Positions 1-9,665 are shown, numbered from the stretch's first letter. The stretch is 64,000 bases of DNA from Acinetobacter kookii (GCF_900096895.1 NZ_FMYO01000011.1:1-64000); one strand, 5' to 3'. Notes: generated by a model from the letters alone, not told the origin. Translations and numbers: made by a program.

Positions 1-127
1 ACAGACTTCATAAAAATTCATTTATATGATTCTAATTCGAAATTAACCGTTTTCAGCAAAATAAAAGCCCTTAACAGAACTATGGGACAGTACTGGCTCA
101 ATCTGCCTTTTTGAGTATTCACCCGTC

Positions 128-520
128 TTATTGATACATCGGCTGATTATCATTCAGGCGCATCATACCGCGAATCGCCCGATACACAATCCAGATCCAG
201 GAAACACCAATCACAACCAGACAAAATGCACTTGCCCCTAAGGCAACCCCAGTAAATACATCCATGTTTTCACCCGTGAAAAACAGGAAAATAAAAGGAA
301 TAAAGGCAATCAGGTTCCAGAACAGATACCACCAGAAAGTTCGGATTTGCCAGGTAAAATGGCTTTCAAAAATAGAGCCACGTACATCATTGCGTTTTAT
401 ATAGTTAATGATCAGGGCAACAACAGCCAATAAACCACCCGTAAAAATGGCAATCATGTAGAGGATATAAAGGATTAAAGTGAGGCTACGATGCGGATCT
501 TGATCTATAGAATAATTCAT
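128..520 (-). CDS. DUF4870-like small membrane protein
   Basis: 130 residues with three to four hydrophobic segments (about 13-38, 62-82 and 90-115) and short charged loops, so an inner-membrane protein. The length, the helix pattern and the central F-x-S-H-F-x-W-Q-x-R motif fit the DUF4870/YidD-neighbour type of small membrane proteins of unknown function. The start is supported by AAGG seven bases before the ATG. It lies just downstream of the cold-shock/DUF1294 gene on the same strand with a 29-base gap and may be cotranscribed with it. No function can be assigned. Confidence 0.8.
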   Translation of the reverse strand: MNYSIDQDPHRSLTLILYILYMIAIFTGGLLAVVALIINYIKRNDVRGSIFESHFTWQIRTFWWYLFWNLIAFIPFIFLFFTGENMDVFTGVALGASAFCLVVIGVSWIWIVYRAIRGMMRLNDNQPMYQ

Positions 521-549
521 TGTTATGCCTTATAAAGTCATTGCTCTCC

Positions 550-1173
550 TTAAAATTTCAGTACATTAAAAGGAGAAATCAGCCATAAAATCAAAAGTAT
601 GTTCAAGGCTATAGTACAAAAATAAATCTTTCTAAAAGGTTGTTTTTGTGTTTTATGCCGCAGTTTTTCCTGAGCCAGCCATGCCGTAGGCCAGCCGCCA
701 AGAAAAGACAATACATGCAAGGCCTGTTCGGGTACGCGGTGCTTACCCTGCAGGGCTGCTTCTTTATCTTGGGCGTACATCCAGTAAGTAATGGCATTAA
801 TGAGACTAATAAATAACAGCACTATGCCGCTTAATAAACCCGCTACGGTAAACACGGCCAAAGCCAGAATATAACCGACACAGGCAATTTGCATCGGTTT
901 TAATTTTTGCGCAGGCTGACTGGAGGGTTTTGGCTTGCTGACATTTTTTTTAGTTTGTGACGCTTTAAGATAAGTCACCTGCTGGGCACGATAACGTCCA
1001 TCTCCATCCAGCAATACAGTATATTCAAGCGCACAACCCACAATCGGACGGGGTCCCTGACGGGCAAAATCCTTGATGTGCAAAAACACGCGATCTTTCG
1101 AGGCATCATTGGGCTGAATAAAACCATAGCCTTTTTCATCAAACCATTCGACTAATCGCCCCTGATCACGCAT
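550..1173 (-). CDS. Cold-shock domain plus DUF1294 membrane protein
   Basis: 207 residues in two parts. Residues 1-70 form a cold-shock domain with RNP1-like GYGFIQP and RNP2-like VFLHI, which in this family bind single-stranded nucleic acid. A basic Lys/Pro-rich linker (about 72-92) leads to a DUF1294 region with hydrophobic helices at about 97-128 and 182-203. This CSD-DUF1294 fusion is a known arrangement in gammaproteobacteria, with no established role. AGGA lies eight bases before the ATG. The protein is probably anchored in the inner membrane with its nucleic-acid-binding domain in the cytoplasm (inferred). Confidence 0.87.
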   Translation of the reverse strand: MRDQGRLVEWFDEKGYGFIQPNDASKDRVFLHIKDFARQGPRPIVGCALEYTVLLDGDGRYRAQQVTYLKASQTKKNVSKPKPSSQPAQKLKPMQIACVGYILALAVFTVAGLLSGIVLLFISLINAITYWMYAQDKEAALQGKHRVPEQALHVLSFLGGWPTAWLAQEKLRHKTQKQPFRKIYFCTIALNILLILWLISPFNVLKF

Positions 1174-1187
1174 TTTTATATCCTATA

Positions 1188-2138
1188 TCAAGCCGTCACA
1201 AATTTTAGTCGTTCCACAAGCATATTACGCATTTCCAAAGGATTTTTTTGAAGAATATCATCTCCTGTACGTCCTTGTTGTGCATTTTTTTGTGCGACTT
1301 GTAAACGCATCAGCCAAAAACGTGCAGCTGCCATAGCCAGATAGATTTCCAGGCAGGATTTTTCATCCTGAGTCAATGGACGCACCGTTTCATAGGCTTC
1401 TAAAAAGGCCTGGGCTTTCACTTCATTTAAGTGAACCTCAGGATATTCGGTACAAAAATCATTTAAGGTAATTGCAATGTCAAACAGGAATTCATCTTTA
1501 TTCAATTCGTAAAAATCCAGAATTCCTTTTAATTCATTCCCTTCAAACAAGGTATTGTCGCGGAACAAATCCGAATGGATAAAGCCTTTGGGACGGTTTG
1601 GATAGACGGCAGTGAGCGCATCATAAAGCCCCAGCACTTCGCTGAGCAAAATGGCATCGGCCGGATTTAAAGTCGGTTTTAATTCTTTCGCTACTTGCAA
1701 CCAGTAATCATGGTTACGATATTCGGCGCGTTCCAGAGGAAAATCCTGTAAAGCAATATGGATTTTCGCCTGAGCCACAGCAATCGCCTGTACCTGTTCC
1801 AGAGTTGATGGCATGGGATGCTTACCCATCATGCGCGGTGCAATCTGGGCGGGTTTATCTTTTAAAGTATGAATGGCTTTGCCCGCATAATTTAGCGGTA
1901 CCGGCACAGCCACCCCCTGTTTGCCCAAATGCTCCAGCACGGGAACCAGCTCCCCCGCACCTTGTTCATCCATTTCTTCAAATATCGTGAGTACATACTG
2001 CTGACCATTTTCACAGACTAAAAAATAGTTTGTATTCTGAATACCTCCTTGAATCGGAATCAGGTCCAGCACCTCTAATCCATAAGGGGCTGCAAACGCC
2101 TGAACTTCCTGTAAAGTCAAAGTGGTATAAACCGACAT
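1188..2138 (-). CDS. thrB: Homoserine kinase, APH-fold type
   Basis: 316 residues. It phosphorylates homoserine to O-phosphohomoserine in threonine synthesis. This is the aminoglycoside-phosphotransferase-like type found in pseudomonads and Acinetobacter, not the GHMP kinase of E. coli. The catalytic loop GFIHSDLFRDN (about residue 190) and the metal-binding ILDFYE match the family. A longer frame reaches back to 2195, but the ATG at 2138 gives MSVYTTLTLQEV, the usual N-terminus, and the extension would run toward the hisF promoter. It is divergent from hisF with a short shared promoter region. Confidence 0.93.
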   Translation of the reverse strand: MSVYTTLTLQEVQAFAAPYGLEVLDLIPIQGGIQNTNYFLVCENGQQYVLTIFEEMDEQGAGELVPVLEHLGKQGVAVPVPLNYAGKAIHTLKDKPAQIAPRMMGKHPMPSTLEQVQAIAVAQAKIHIALQDFPLERAEYRNHDYWLQVAKELKPTLNPADAILLSEVLGLYDALTAVYPNRPKGFIHSDLFRDNTLFEGNELKGILDFYELNKDEFLFDIAITLNDFCTEYPEVHLNEVKAQAFLEAYETVRPLTQDEKSCLEIYLAMAAARFWLMRLQVAQKNAQQGRTGDDILQKNPLEMRNMLVERLKFVTA

Positions 2139-2251
2139 AGAAAACCTGCAAAAAAACCTACATAATTTTGATAGAATACCTGCTACGACTACCAAGGTGT
2201 AGCACCTTCGTGGCGAAGTTTCATAATCGGCTGTTATTTTTGGAAAAAATT

Positions 2252-3010
2252 ATGCTTGCTAAACGTATTATTCCTTGCCTTGACGTAGATAATGGTCGAG
2301 TGGTGAAAGGTGTACAATTCCTTGATATTCGTGATGCAGGCGATCCGGTTGAAGTAGCACGCCGTTATAACGAACAGGGTGCAGATGAAATTACCTTTCT
2401 GGACATTACCGCAACCTCAAGCGGCCGCGATACCACGTACCGCACCGTTGAACGCATGGCCGAAAGCGTATTTGTTCCCTTAACCGTGGGTGGCGGCGTG
2501 CGTAAGGTGGAAGATATCCGCCTGTTGCTGAATGCCGGTGCAGATAAAGTCAGCATTAACTCGGCTGCGGTATTTAACCCGGAATTTGTGCAGGAAGCTT
2601 CGCAACGCTTTGGCGCCCAATGTATTGTGGTCGCCATTGATGCCAAGAAAACTGGCGACAATAAATGGGAAATTTTCACCCATGGTGGCCGTAAACCGAC
2701 CGGGATTGATGCCATTGAATGGGCAGTGAAAATGGCCGATTACGGCGCGGGCGAACTTTTAATTACCTCTATGGATGCCGATGGCACCAAAGCCGGTTAT
2801 GACCTGGCGTTAATGCGTCACATCAATGACCGTGTCACCATTCCAACGATTGCTTCAGGTGGAGTGGGCAACTTGCAGCATTTGGCCGATGGAATTCTCA
2901 AGGGCGGTGCGGATGCGGTACTTGCCGCTTCTATTTTCCACTTTGGTCAATACACCATTCCGGAAGCCAAGCAATATCTGGCTGCTCAAGGAATTGAAAT
3001 GCGTCTCTAA
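2252..3010 (+). CDS. hisF: Imidazole glycerol phosphate synthase, cyclase subunit
   Basis: 252 residues, a (beta/alpha)8 barrel. With HisH it converts PRFAR and ammonia to imidazole glycerol phosphate and AICAR in histidine synthesis. The N-terminal catalytic Asp lies in [13 protein letters not shown], the second in VVAIDAKK (about residue 130), and the phosphate-binding loops GGGVR and ASGGVGN are intact. The start at 2252 gives the canonical [11 protein letters not shown], although the frame is open further upstream. The gene stands alone, without hisH or hisA alongside, and is followed by a strong terminator. Confidence 0.97.
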   Translation: MLAKRIIPCLDVDNGRVVKGVQFLDIRDAGDPVEVARRYNEQGADEITFLDITATSSGRDTTYRTVERMAESVFVPLTVGGGVRKVEDIRLLLNAGADKVSINSAAVFNPEFVQEASQRFGAQCIVVAIDAKKTGDNKWEIFTHGGRKPTGIDAIEWAVKMADYGAGELLITSMDADGTKAGYDLALMRHINDRVTIPTIASGGVGNLQHLADGILKGGADAVLAASIFHFGQYTIPEAKQYLAAQGIEMRL

Positions 3011-3033
3011 ATTTTAGCATGCCTTAAAAAATC

Positions 3034-3063
3034 AAAAGAGTGTCTAAACCACACTCTTTTTTA
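3034..3063 (+). terminator. Rho-independent terminator of hisF
   Basis: Perfect 10-base arms (aaaagagtgt and its complement) around a 7-base loop, followed by a T run, 24 bases after the hisF stop. Confidence 0.85.
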
Positions 3064-3107
3064 TTCATAAATGGCTTTGCAATCAAGCTTGCATAAAAAG
3101 TGCAGAT

Positions 3108-3134
3108 AAAAAAAAGGGAGTCTTGAAGACTCCC
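3108..3134 (-). terminator. Minus-strand terminator
   Basis: A perfect 9-base-arm hairpin (gggagtctt/aagactccc) preceded on the plus strand by eight A residues, so it is U-tailed on the minus strand. It lies about 255 bases beyond the stop of the hydroxylase gene, so it either ends a long 3' UTR or belongs to a separate short transcript. The bases between 3135 and 3389 contain no gene I can support. Confidence 0.75.
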
Positions 3135-3389
3135 TATAAACCAAGAAAACTACAGCGCGGTTTCTTGAAAAGAAAAACAGTAAAATGACATATACAGTAG
3201 CTCGTCAAGTTAACTAGACCGACCTGATTGCGAAAACAAATATATAACAAAAAAATAACAAAAACATTGACCATTAATGTCGAAAATATTGACAAATTAC
3301 GACAAGGTCTCGGCAGTCGTGACTTCTAGCGATTTTATTGCGATCTCTTCCTGAACAATAAAACCACCCCCTCCCTTCTGAGAAAATGA

Positions 3390-3992
3390 TCATCTCTCCT
3401 GTTTTTCCACCCATTTGGCCGGGAAATAACGCTCAGTTATGCCGTTCAACAGATTTGAAACGGTGCCGGGCAGCAGAATTCCTAAGGGATTTTTCTCCTG
3501 CAATTCTGGCGCTGAAATCACTCGAGTTCCCAAAATGTAATCGAACCAGGGCTTGGTCACGCACCAGTTGGCATCCTGATTGGAATTCATATGATGATCA
3601 TAATGCCAGGGAATTTTTTTCATGGCCCACTCTGGCTCTAAATGGGCACGGCGGTGAATATAATAATAATTACAGGCGCTATATACGGTAGACAGTGCCA
3701 TGCCTTTGGAGACCGGATAAAACAGCGTACCAAAAACGCCTGCCACCACGACTAAAGAGACAACTTCATTTTTAGTGCGCCAATTGGCAAGACCTTCGAC
3801 ATAGCCATGGTCATGAAATGCCGTTTTTCTGACTTCGCGATGATGTTCCCAATGTGATTTCATGCTGTCGGGCACAGGGCTGTAGCGGGGCTTTCCACTG
3901 CGATGTGTGCCATGCAAAATATATTTGTGTGCCACCCATTCAAAACCATTGGCCACCACCAGCCCAACCAAAAAACCTTTCCACATATCCAT
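3390..3992 (-). CDS. Fatty acid hydroxylase/sterol desaturase-like membrane protein
   Basis: 200 residues. Histidine clusters H-x-x-x-x-H (residues 22-27), HWEHH (about 47), HDHG, HRRAH (about 113) and HYDHH (about 129) form the di-iron ligand set of the membrane fatty-acid-hydroxylase superfamily. Hydrophobic segments lie near the N-terminus and at about 78-100. The enzymes use a di-iron centre to hydroxylate or desaturate lipids or carotenoids; the substrate here is unknown. It is divergent from the AraC regulator, about 100 bases away, which suggests the regulator controls it (inferred). Confidence 0.8.
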   Translation of the reverse strand: MDMWKGFLVGLVVANGFEWVAHKYILHGTHRSGKPRYSPVPDSMKSHWEHHREVRKTAFHDHGYVEGLANWRTKNEVVSLVVVAGVFGTLFYPVSKGMALSTVYSACNYYYIHRRAHLEPEWAMKKIPWHYDHHMNSNQDANWCVTKPWFDYILGTRVISAPELQEKNPLGILLPGTVSNLLNGITERYFPAKWVEKQER

Positions 3993-4088
3993 TTCTCCCT
4001 ATTTTATATTGAATATAGGTTATAAAATATGCTAAACATTGACCCAAAATAAAATTTAATTAACAATTACGACAATAAAAAGATCAAT

Positions 4089-5114
4089 ATGCCACATTCT
4101 AAAGACTACACAGGCTCTGTATATGGTGGACTTGGGCATTTACTTTATGCCTATAGTCAGGCCAAAGGCTTGGTTATTTCTGAAAAACTTGAACAAGTTC
4201 AGAATCTGGAACGTTTTGACTTCTGTCTTTGGCGTGATTTGCTGACAGATATAGACCAACATCTGCAAATTCCGGCATTAGGCCTGGATATTGCCGAACA
4301 TGTCCAGCCTAAACATTTAGGCATCATTGCCTATATTGCCCTGTCCTGCAACACTTTGGGGGAAGCCTTATACCGTTATCATGATTTTCATCGACTGATC
4401 TATGATGGCAGTGCCTTAGAACTCAATATACAGGATGGATATCTGGCGCTTGGCTGGGGATACATCCCCTTTCATTTGACCACGCAAATTACCCAGGAAA
4501 ATGCCATTGCCCTGATGGTGCAATTTTTGAAACATTTTCTGGAATTTAAAGATATTCATATACATGAAGTGCACTTTATTCATCCTGCACCGAAAAATGT
4601 GGCCATCTATGAAGAATACTTCAATTGCAAAGTCCTGTTTTCCCAGCCTAAGGCCCAAATTATTGCACCCATTCATCAGCTGGCTAAACCTATACGTCAA
4701 GGTGACCAGACCTTGCAGCATTTACTGATGCAACAAGCCCATGCCCTATTAGATAAGCTTCCCAATTCCACCCAGCTCGATCATCGTCTGCAACAGGCCA
4801 TTCTCACCGGGCTGCAAAAAAACCAGTATCAAATCGCACCTATTGCCAAACAGTTACATATGTCGGTACGCCAACTGCAACGCCATTTACAGCAACAAGA
4901 CACCACCTATCAGCAACGTATGCAGGAAGTACGGCATTTACTGGCTGTACAATATTTAAAAGACCGGCATCTGAGCCTGCAAGAAATTGCCTTATTACTG
5001 GGTTATTCCGAGCAAAGTGCCTTCCAGCGTGCATTTAAACAGTGGACCAGCCTTACACCGCAGCAATGGCGACAACAACAATATGCAAAAATTACACTCT
5101 GCTCGTCATCTTGA
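4089..5114 (+). CDS. AraC family transcriptional regulator
   Basis: 341 residues. An N-terminal ligand-sensing domain of the type found in OruR/ArgR-like AraC regulators (about residues 20-200) precedes a two-helix-turn-helix DNA-binding domain (about 235-330). The second helix-turn-helix carries the typical signature from LSLQEIALLLGYSEQSAFQRAF to TPQQWR, broken here only for length. It is divergent from the hydroxylase-like gene, its most likely target. The effector is unknown. A compact terminator follows at 5188. Confidence 0.88.
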   Translation: MPHSKDYTGSVYGGLGHLLYAYSQAKGLVISEKLEQVQNLERFDFCLWRDLLTDIDQHLQIPALGLDIAEHVQPKHLGIIAYIALSCNTLGEALYRYHDFHRLIYDGSALELNIQDGYLALGWGYIPFHLTTQITQENAIALMVQFLKHFLEFKDIHIHEVHFIHPAPKNVAIYEEYFNCKVLFSQPKAQIIAPIHQLAKPIRQGDQTLQHLLMQQAHALLDKLPNSTQLDHRLQQAILTGLQKNQYQIAPIAKQLHMSVRQLQRHLQQQDTTYQQRMQEVRHLLAVQYLKDRHLSLQEIALLLGYSEQSAFQRAFKQWTSLTPQQWRQQQYAKITLCSSS

Positions 5115-5187
5115 CCTTCTATTTATTCATCAGGTTATGATTAATCAAGCAGCAATGTCCCGATTCCTATCAAATCACCTGAATGAT

Positions 5188-5217
5188 AAAAAAAGCTCAC
5201 CAATGTGAGCTTTTTTT
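5188..5217 (+). terminator. Bidirectional terminator
   Basis: agctcac/gtgagct hairpin with an A run before and seven T after. It separates the convergent AraC gene and the 81-residue hypothetical gene. Confidence 0.85.
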
Positions 5218-5218
5218 A

Positions 5219-5234
5219 TGTTCCATGTGGAACA
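5219..5234. other. parS-like palindrome
   Basis: The 16 bases TGTTCCATGTGGAACA differ at one central position from TGTTCCACGTGGAACA, the ParB-binding parS site of pseudomonads. With flanking bases the symmetric arms are ATGTTCCA and TGGAACAT. It lies between convergent genes, outside any coding sequence and directly after a terminator. Whether ParB binds here is unknown. Confidence 0.4.
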
Positions 5235-5244
5235 TAAACGCTGC

Positions 5245-5490
5245 TTATAAAAATGGATTTTCAATTTCCTGTTCATCTTGACGGTCAATTTTTTCCGGAA
5301 GATGAGCTTCATTTTCCAGGGCACTGACCACGGCATTGACAAAAGCCTGCAAAGCTTTCGCTGCCTGAAGCCCGGCCTGATCTTTGGTCAGCTGTAAATT
5401 ACCATAAATACTGACGCGGTCTTCTTGATTTTCTAAGGTTAAGTCGTGAATGGCATGCGATTCGGTACCATTTTCAAAAGGCTTGAACAT
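5245..5490 (-). CDS. Small acidic hypothetical protein
   Basis: 81 residues, acidic, no signal peptide or membrane segment. The middle (VSIYGNLQLTKDQAGLQAAKALQAFVNAVV, interrupted here by prediction only) reads as a short strand followed by a long amphipathic helix, and the C-terminus is rich in Glu/Asp/Gln. A GAGAA ribosome-binding stretch precedes the ATG. I do not recognise a named family. It is followed by a shared terminator and preceded by the terminator of the nuclease gene, so it is probably monocistronic. Confidence 0.7.
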   Translation of the reverse strand: MFKPFENGTESHAIHDLTLENQEDRVSIYGNLQLTKDQAGLQAAKALQAFVNAVVSALENEAHLPEKIDRQDEQEIENPFL

Positions 5491-5516
5491 TGTATTCTCA
5501 CTGATCTTTGTTGTTA

Positions 5517-5550
5517 TTAAAAAGGTAGGATGATGACTTTCATCCTACCT
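5517..5550 (-). terminator. Terminator of the nuclease gene
   Basis: aggtaggatg/catcctacct hairpin with a T run on the minus strand, ten bases beyond the nuclease stop codon. Confidence 0.85.
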
Positions 5551-5559
5551 AAAAAGGGC

Positions 5560-6675
5560 TTATTTCAACAACTGTAAAATATACTGCAACAGCCCTTCAA
5601 TCAGTTGCTTAACAATCGCATCCTGGGTATCTGGATCAATCGTTGATGCACTGCCGTTATTCTCGTTCGCTTGTGTAGGGGTTGAATTTGCTGAACTTGC
5701 AGAGGAAGATTTAAACTTTTTCTGCAAAGCGCTCAGCTCATCTGCACTGACTTCTTCGGCACATTGGCTTTCTGCATCCCAATAGGAATAGGCAATTTTC
5801 TGATTCGCTTTCACAGCACTTGCCTTTAATGGCAAATTGTAAGTATTGCGCTTCTGGTCTTCGGTTAACTGCGGGAAAATATTGATTCCGGTCAGATCTT
5901 CCAGGGCACAAATACTCATCACCTGCACTTTGGGTGCAGTATCTTTTAGGGTATTGTCGGCATAGTACACCCCTGCCGCTCCTGTTTTTGGCATATAGAT
6001 GGCTTTATAGGTCGCTGTCGGGACGATCACCCCATTACCTATGGTTTTTAGTTTTTTAGCTGAATACACCGGTCCCGTTACAATATAGACATCCTGCTTC
6101 TGCTTGGTCACAATGGCACGAGTCGCCTCTTCCAGCTCCCGCCAAACCTGCTGATTGTTTTTCGGGGCCTGCGGCACCATATTGGCCAATGAGAAGCTGT
6201 CAAACTGGGCATCTTTATTCGGCATGTCGGCATTCGGTGCCATGTGTCCACGGTCATAGCCTGAAGCTTTATAGTCGGCCAAGGTCGCACGATATTCTGT
6301 TTTTAAACGTGTTTCTTCATGGAAGTTGTCTTCACGTGGAATTTTCTGGCTCAAGCGTTGCGGGGTCAGAGCTTCCGCCACCCACAAAGGCGTTTTCGAC
6401 ACCCCCGAATACATCACGTTAAAGCCATTAAAGCACAGCGGAAAGGCATTTTTAGTCAGGCTTTCCTTGGCCAGATAAGGCGGAATATCACGGTAAAACT
6501 GATCCAGACAGGCCGAGTTTGATGCAGATGGCAAGGAGACCAGCTGTTGAATTTTTTCCTGTCCAAAGGCAATTGCAAAGCTGCTGGTCGCCACTACCCC
6601 CAAAACAATTTTTAAACTATTCTGATTTAAAATTTGCATCAAAGATTGACCGCTTTTACCTTTCTTCATTGCCAT
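5560..6675 (-). CDS. Exported DNA/RNA non-specific endonuclease (NucA/EndoG type)
   Basis: 371 residues. An N-terminal hydrophobic segment (about 20-40) acts as a signal peptide or anchor. The body is an endonuclease_NS domain with the hallmark GYDRGHMAPNADM (about residue 140), whose DRGH His is the general base, and the downstream N-x-x-x-P-Q motif (LANMVPQAPKNNQQVW) that supplies the Mg-binding Asn. The C-terminal 60 residues are a Ser/Asn/Ala-rich linker plus a short hydrophobic helix. It likely degrades nucleic acid outside the cytoplasm. It has its own terminator at 5517. Confidence 0.88.
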   Translation of the reverse strand: MAMKKGKSGQSLMQILNQNSLKIVLGVVATSSFAIAFGQEKIQQLVSLPSASNSACLDQFYRDIPPYLAKESLTKNAFPLCFNGFNVMYSGVSKTPLWVAEALTPQRLSQKIPREDNFHEETRLKTEYRATLADYKASGYDRGHMAPNADMPNKDAQFDSFSLANMVPQAPKNNQQVWRELEEATRAIVTKQKQDVYIVTGPVYSAKKLKTIGNGVIVPTATYKAIYMPKTGAAGVYYADNTLKDTAPKVQVMSICALEDLTGINIFPQLTEDQKRNTYNLPLKASAVKANQKIAYSYWDAESQCAEEVSADELSALQKKFKSSSASSANSTPTQANENNGSASTIDPDTQDAIVKQLIEGLLQYILQLLK

Positions 6676-6930
6676 TTTGAGCCGAACCCCTATTTTTCAC
6701 GAGCTTAACAAGCAGTGAAAATGAAGTATATGTAGTAAATTTTATTTGCTTAACATTTAGACTAAAACTGTTCAACAAAAGCACAGTTGTTGTAACAGTC
6801 TGTCTCATTTTCTAAAGCTTTTATAACAAGTCTTAATAGCTTTACGTATGTTTGATTGAAAAACCGATCATGCTTATGACAAGGTAAAAATACGCAAAAA
6901 ATCTGAATAATGATTGCTACGGAGTATTTT

Positions 6931-7617
6931 ATGCATTTTAAGCTTTTAGGTTTAAGTCTAGTCACAGGAATGATGAGTGCAACCGCATTTGCAGAACCTG
7001 CCATTCAACCGGGCGATACCTTAGAAAGTCTGTCTAAAATCAAAGTAAACACGACAGTAAATGGTCAGGCCGGTTCCATTGAAAATTTGGTCGCCAGTGG
7101 TCAAATCCGTATTGTGGAGGCAGGTCAAGTTGCTGCGGAGTCCAACCTAGCGGGTTCTGAAACCGAACTGCAAACCAGTTCTGCTACCGACAACAGCACT
7201 GCACCTCAAACTGCCGACTTAAATACCCCAGCACAAGCAAATGCACCTGCGATCGAGCAAACAGCTCAGGCGGCCTCTGAAAATGTAGATCCTATGCAAC
7301 CGAATGGTGAATTAGCCGCACAACAGGCAGAGCAAGGTGCAGATCAAGAGATTGCAGCTGCGCCAGTCAGTCAGTCTACTGCTGATACACCAGTGAACGC
7401 AGCGAATATGCCTCAAGCAGATACCACCCCTGAATCTGCAACTATCGCACCGGCAAATATCGCTGGTGTCGCTGCACCCCAGGAAGCCTTTGCAGCGACT
7501 CCTGAAGCTGCACCACAGCCAGATGATGCAGTACAAGCAGCCCCAGCGACTGAGGTGACAGATACTCCGGTAAATGCATCTCCCGAAATGCCAGTGGCAG
7601 ACGCAACAGAGAACTAA
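6931..7617 (+). CDS. Low-complexity Ala/Pro/Gln-rich exported protein
   Basis: 228 residues. A signal peptide ends at TAFA-EP (about residue 21). A short ordered part with two repeats of a beta-like pattern (about 22-70: GDTLESLSKIKVNTTVNGQ and the following stretch) leads to a disordered tail of about 150 residues rich in Ala, Pro, Gln, Thr and acidic residues with almost no Lys or Arg. The ATG at 6931 has GGAG seven bases upstream; the in-frame ATG at 6910 does not. Probably periplasmic. No family is recognised and the tail gives little functional information. Confidence 0.75.
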   Translation: MHFKLLGLSLVTGMMSATAFAEPAIQPGDTLESLSKIKVNTTVNGQAGSIENLVASGQIRIVEAGQVAAESNLAGSETELQTSSATDNSTAPQTADLNTPAQANAPAIEQTAQAASENVDPMQPNGELAAQQAEQGADQEIAAAPVSQSTADTPVNAANMPQADTTPESATIAPANIAGVAAPQEAFAATPEAAPQPDDAVQAAPATEVTDTPVNASPEMPVADATEN

Positions 7618-7650
7618 TCACACTCTTGTTCAGGCTTTCATCCTCCAAAT

Positions 7651-7682
7651 AAAAAACCAAGGATTTTCCACCTTGGTTTTTT
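7651..7682. terminator. Bidirectional terminator
   Basis: aaaccaagg/ccttggttt hairpin with A and T flanks between the convergent exported-protein gene and kup. Confidence 0.87.
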
Positions 7683-7703
7683 ATTGCCTGCAATGTCTAG
7701 CGC

Positions 7704-9584
7704 CTAGATTTCGATTTGACTACCTAATTCAACCACACGATTGGGAGGAATCTGATAAAAGTCACTCACCGGACTGGTGTTACGCTGCATCGAAATGAAC
7801 AGCTTTTCACGCCAAGGGGATAAGCCGTCGCCCACCGTATGAATCAGTCGATCTCGGGAAATAAAGAAGCTCATCTGCATCATGTCAAACTCAAAACCCA
7901 ATTCCTGATAGGCCTGTTCCAGTGCTTCAGGAATATTGGGTTGATCTTTAAAACCGTAATACAGTGAAATACGATAAAAACGGTTATCCAGTTTTTCAAT
8001 TTTACTACGGTCTTCCTGCGTCACATAAGGAATGTCACGGGTATTCACTGTTACCATAATATTCAGCTCATGCAAGACCTTATTATGCTTAATATTATGC
8101 AGCATGGCGTGCGGCACGATATTCGGCGTACCGGTCAGGAATACGGCAGCACCTGGAACAAATTGTGTTTCAGCACTCATGCCAATACTTTTGATAAATA
8201 GATCAATCGGCAGGGCATCTTTTTCCAAACGAGCCAGCAAGATTTCACGACCTGCTTTCCAGGTCATCAAAATGGTATACACGGCTGCACCAATCAAAAT
8301 TGGTACCCAACCACCTGCAATAATCTTCAATGAGGTCGATGCAACAAAGACCAAATCAATCAGCAAAAATGGCACGGCAAAGAGCAGAACCTTCCATACC
8401 GGCCAGCGCCAGAAACCATAAGCCAGAAATGCAATCAAAATGGTCCCGCACAGCATAGTCATGGTCACGGCAACGCCATAAGCACTGGCGAGATTGGCAC
8501 TGTTTTCAAATAATAAAATCAGAATAATGACCGAAATAAACAGCACCCAGTTAATGAAGGGCAAATAGATTTGCCCCTGTTCAACATCCGAAGTGTGATG
8601 CACGGTTAAACGGGGTAAATAACGCAGCTGGATGGCCTGATTGGTCATGGAAAAAACACCCGTAATCACGGCTTGCGAGGCAATGACTGCTGCTGCGGTT
8701 GCCAGACCAATCATCGGATACAATGCCCAACCGGGAACCAGCATATAAAACGGATTGGCAATCGCATCCGGATTACGCAGCAGTAACGCCCCTTGTCCTG
8801 CATAGTTTAAGAGCAGGCAAGGTAAAACAATAATGAACCATGCCAGGCGAATAGGCAGACGACCAAAATGTCCCATATCGGCATAGAGCGCTTCCCCTCC
8901 AGTCATGGTCAGAATCACCGCACCCATGGTCAGAAAAGCAACATAAGGCTGATGCACCACGAAATTAAAAGCCCAATGCGGGCTGATCATAGTCAATACA
9001 AAGGGGGTCTGGATAATGCTCCATATCCCCACGGCCCCAATGGATAAAAACCAGGCCAAGGTTAAAGGGCCAAAAAATTTGCCCATGGTGGCAGTACCAT
9101 GCCGCTGAATAATAAACAGACCAGTTAAAATTCCAATCGCCAAAGGCATAAGCCACTGGTTAAACATGGGTGTTGCAATACTTAAGCCTTCAATTGCCGA
9201 CAACACGGAAATAGCAGGCGTAATAATGCCATCGCCAAAAAATAACGAAGCACCAATAAAACCCAAGGCAATCAGATAAATTTTCTTGTTGTCTGCAATA
9301 CGTGTGGTTCGCAGGTTCAATGCCAATAATGACATAATCCCGCCTTCCCCATTGTTGTCTGCACGCATAATGATGGTGACGTATTTAAAACTGATCGTCA
9401 GCATGATGCACCAAAAAATCAGTGATAAAATTCCAAGAACCGATGCCTCGGTAATAGCCAGATGCGCTGTGAGGAAACATTGCCGGAGGGCATATAATGG
9501 GCTGGTGCCAATGTCTCCAAATACCACCCCAAGCGCTGCAAGGGTAATCACAGGCAAGGCGGCTTTTTGTGCAGTACTTTGCAT
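7704..9584 (-). CDS. kup: Low-affinity K+ uptake transporter Kup
   Basis: 626 residues, the usual KUP length. About 12 membrane segments occupy residues 12-450, with a C-terminal cytoplasmic domain of about 160 residues. The N-terminal [19 protein letters not shown] and the following NNGEGG motif are diagnostic of KUP/HAK/KT K+ uptake permeases, which import K+ with protons. It is monocistronic, facing a bidirectional terminator, with a tRNA-Ser gene divergent upstream. Confidence 0.96.
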   Translation of the reverse strand: MQSTAQKAALPVITLAALGVVFGDIGTSPLYALRQCFLTAHLAITEASVLGILSLIFWCIMLTISFKYVTIIMRADNNGEGGIMSLLALNLRTTRIADNKKIYLIALGFIGASLFFGDGIITPAISVLSAIEGLSIATPMFNQWLMPLAIGILTGLFIIQRHGTATMGKFFGPLTLAWFLSIGAVGIWSIIQTPFVLTMISPHWAFNFVVHQPYVAFLTMGAVILTMTGGEALYADMGHFGRLPIRLAWFIIVLPCLLLNYAGQGALLLRNPDAIANPFYMLVPGWALYPMIGLATAAAVIASQAVITGVFSMTNQAIQLRYLPRLTVHHTSDVEQGQIYLPFINWVLFISVIILILLFENSANLASAYGVAVTMTMLCGTILIAFLAYGFWRWPVWKVLLFAVPFLLIDLVFVASTSLKIIAGGWVPILIGAAVYTILMTWKAGREILLARLEKDALPIDLFIKSIGMSAETQFVPGAAVFLTGTPNIVPHAMLHNIKHNKVLHELNIMVTVNTRDIPYVTQEDRSKIEKLDNRFYRISLYYGFKDQPNIPEALEQAYQELGFEFDMMQMSFFISRDRLIHTVGDGLSPWREKLFISMQRNTSPVSDFYQIPPNRVVELGSQIEI

Positions 9585-9665
9585 ATTTCGTCTTCGTTTT
9601 GAACACTATTTTTTCGCAATGATATCACCGAGCAAAAACTTTTGCTCTAAATCAATTGTTTCAAC

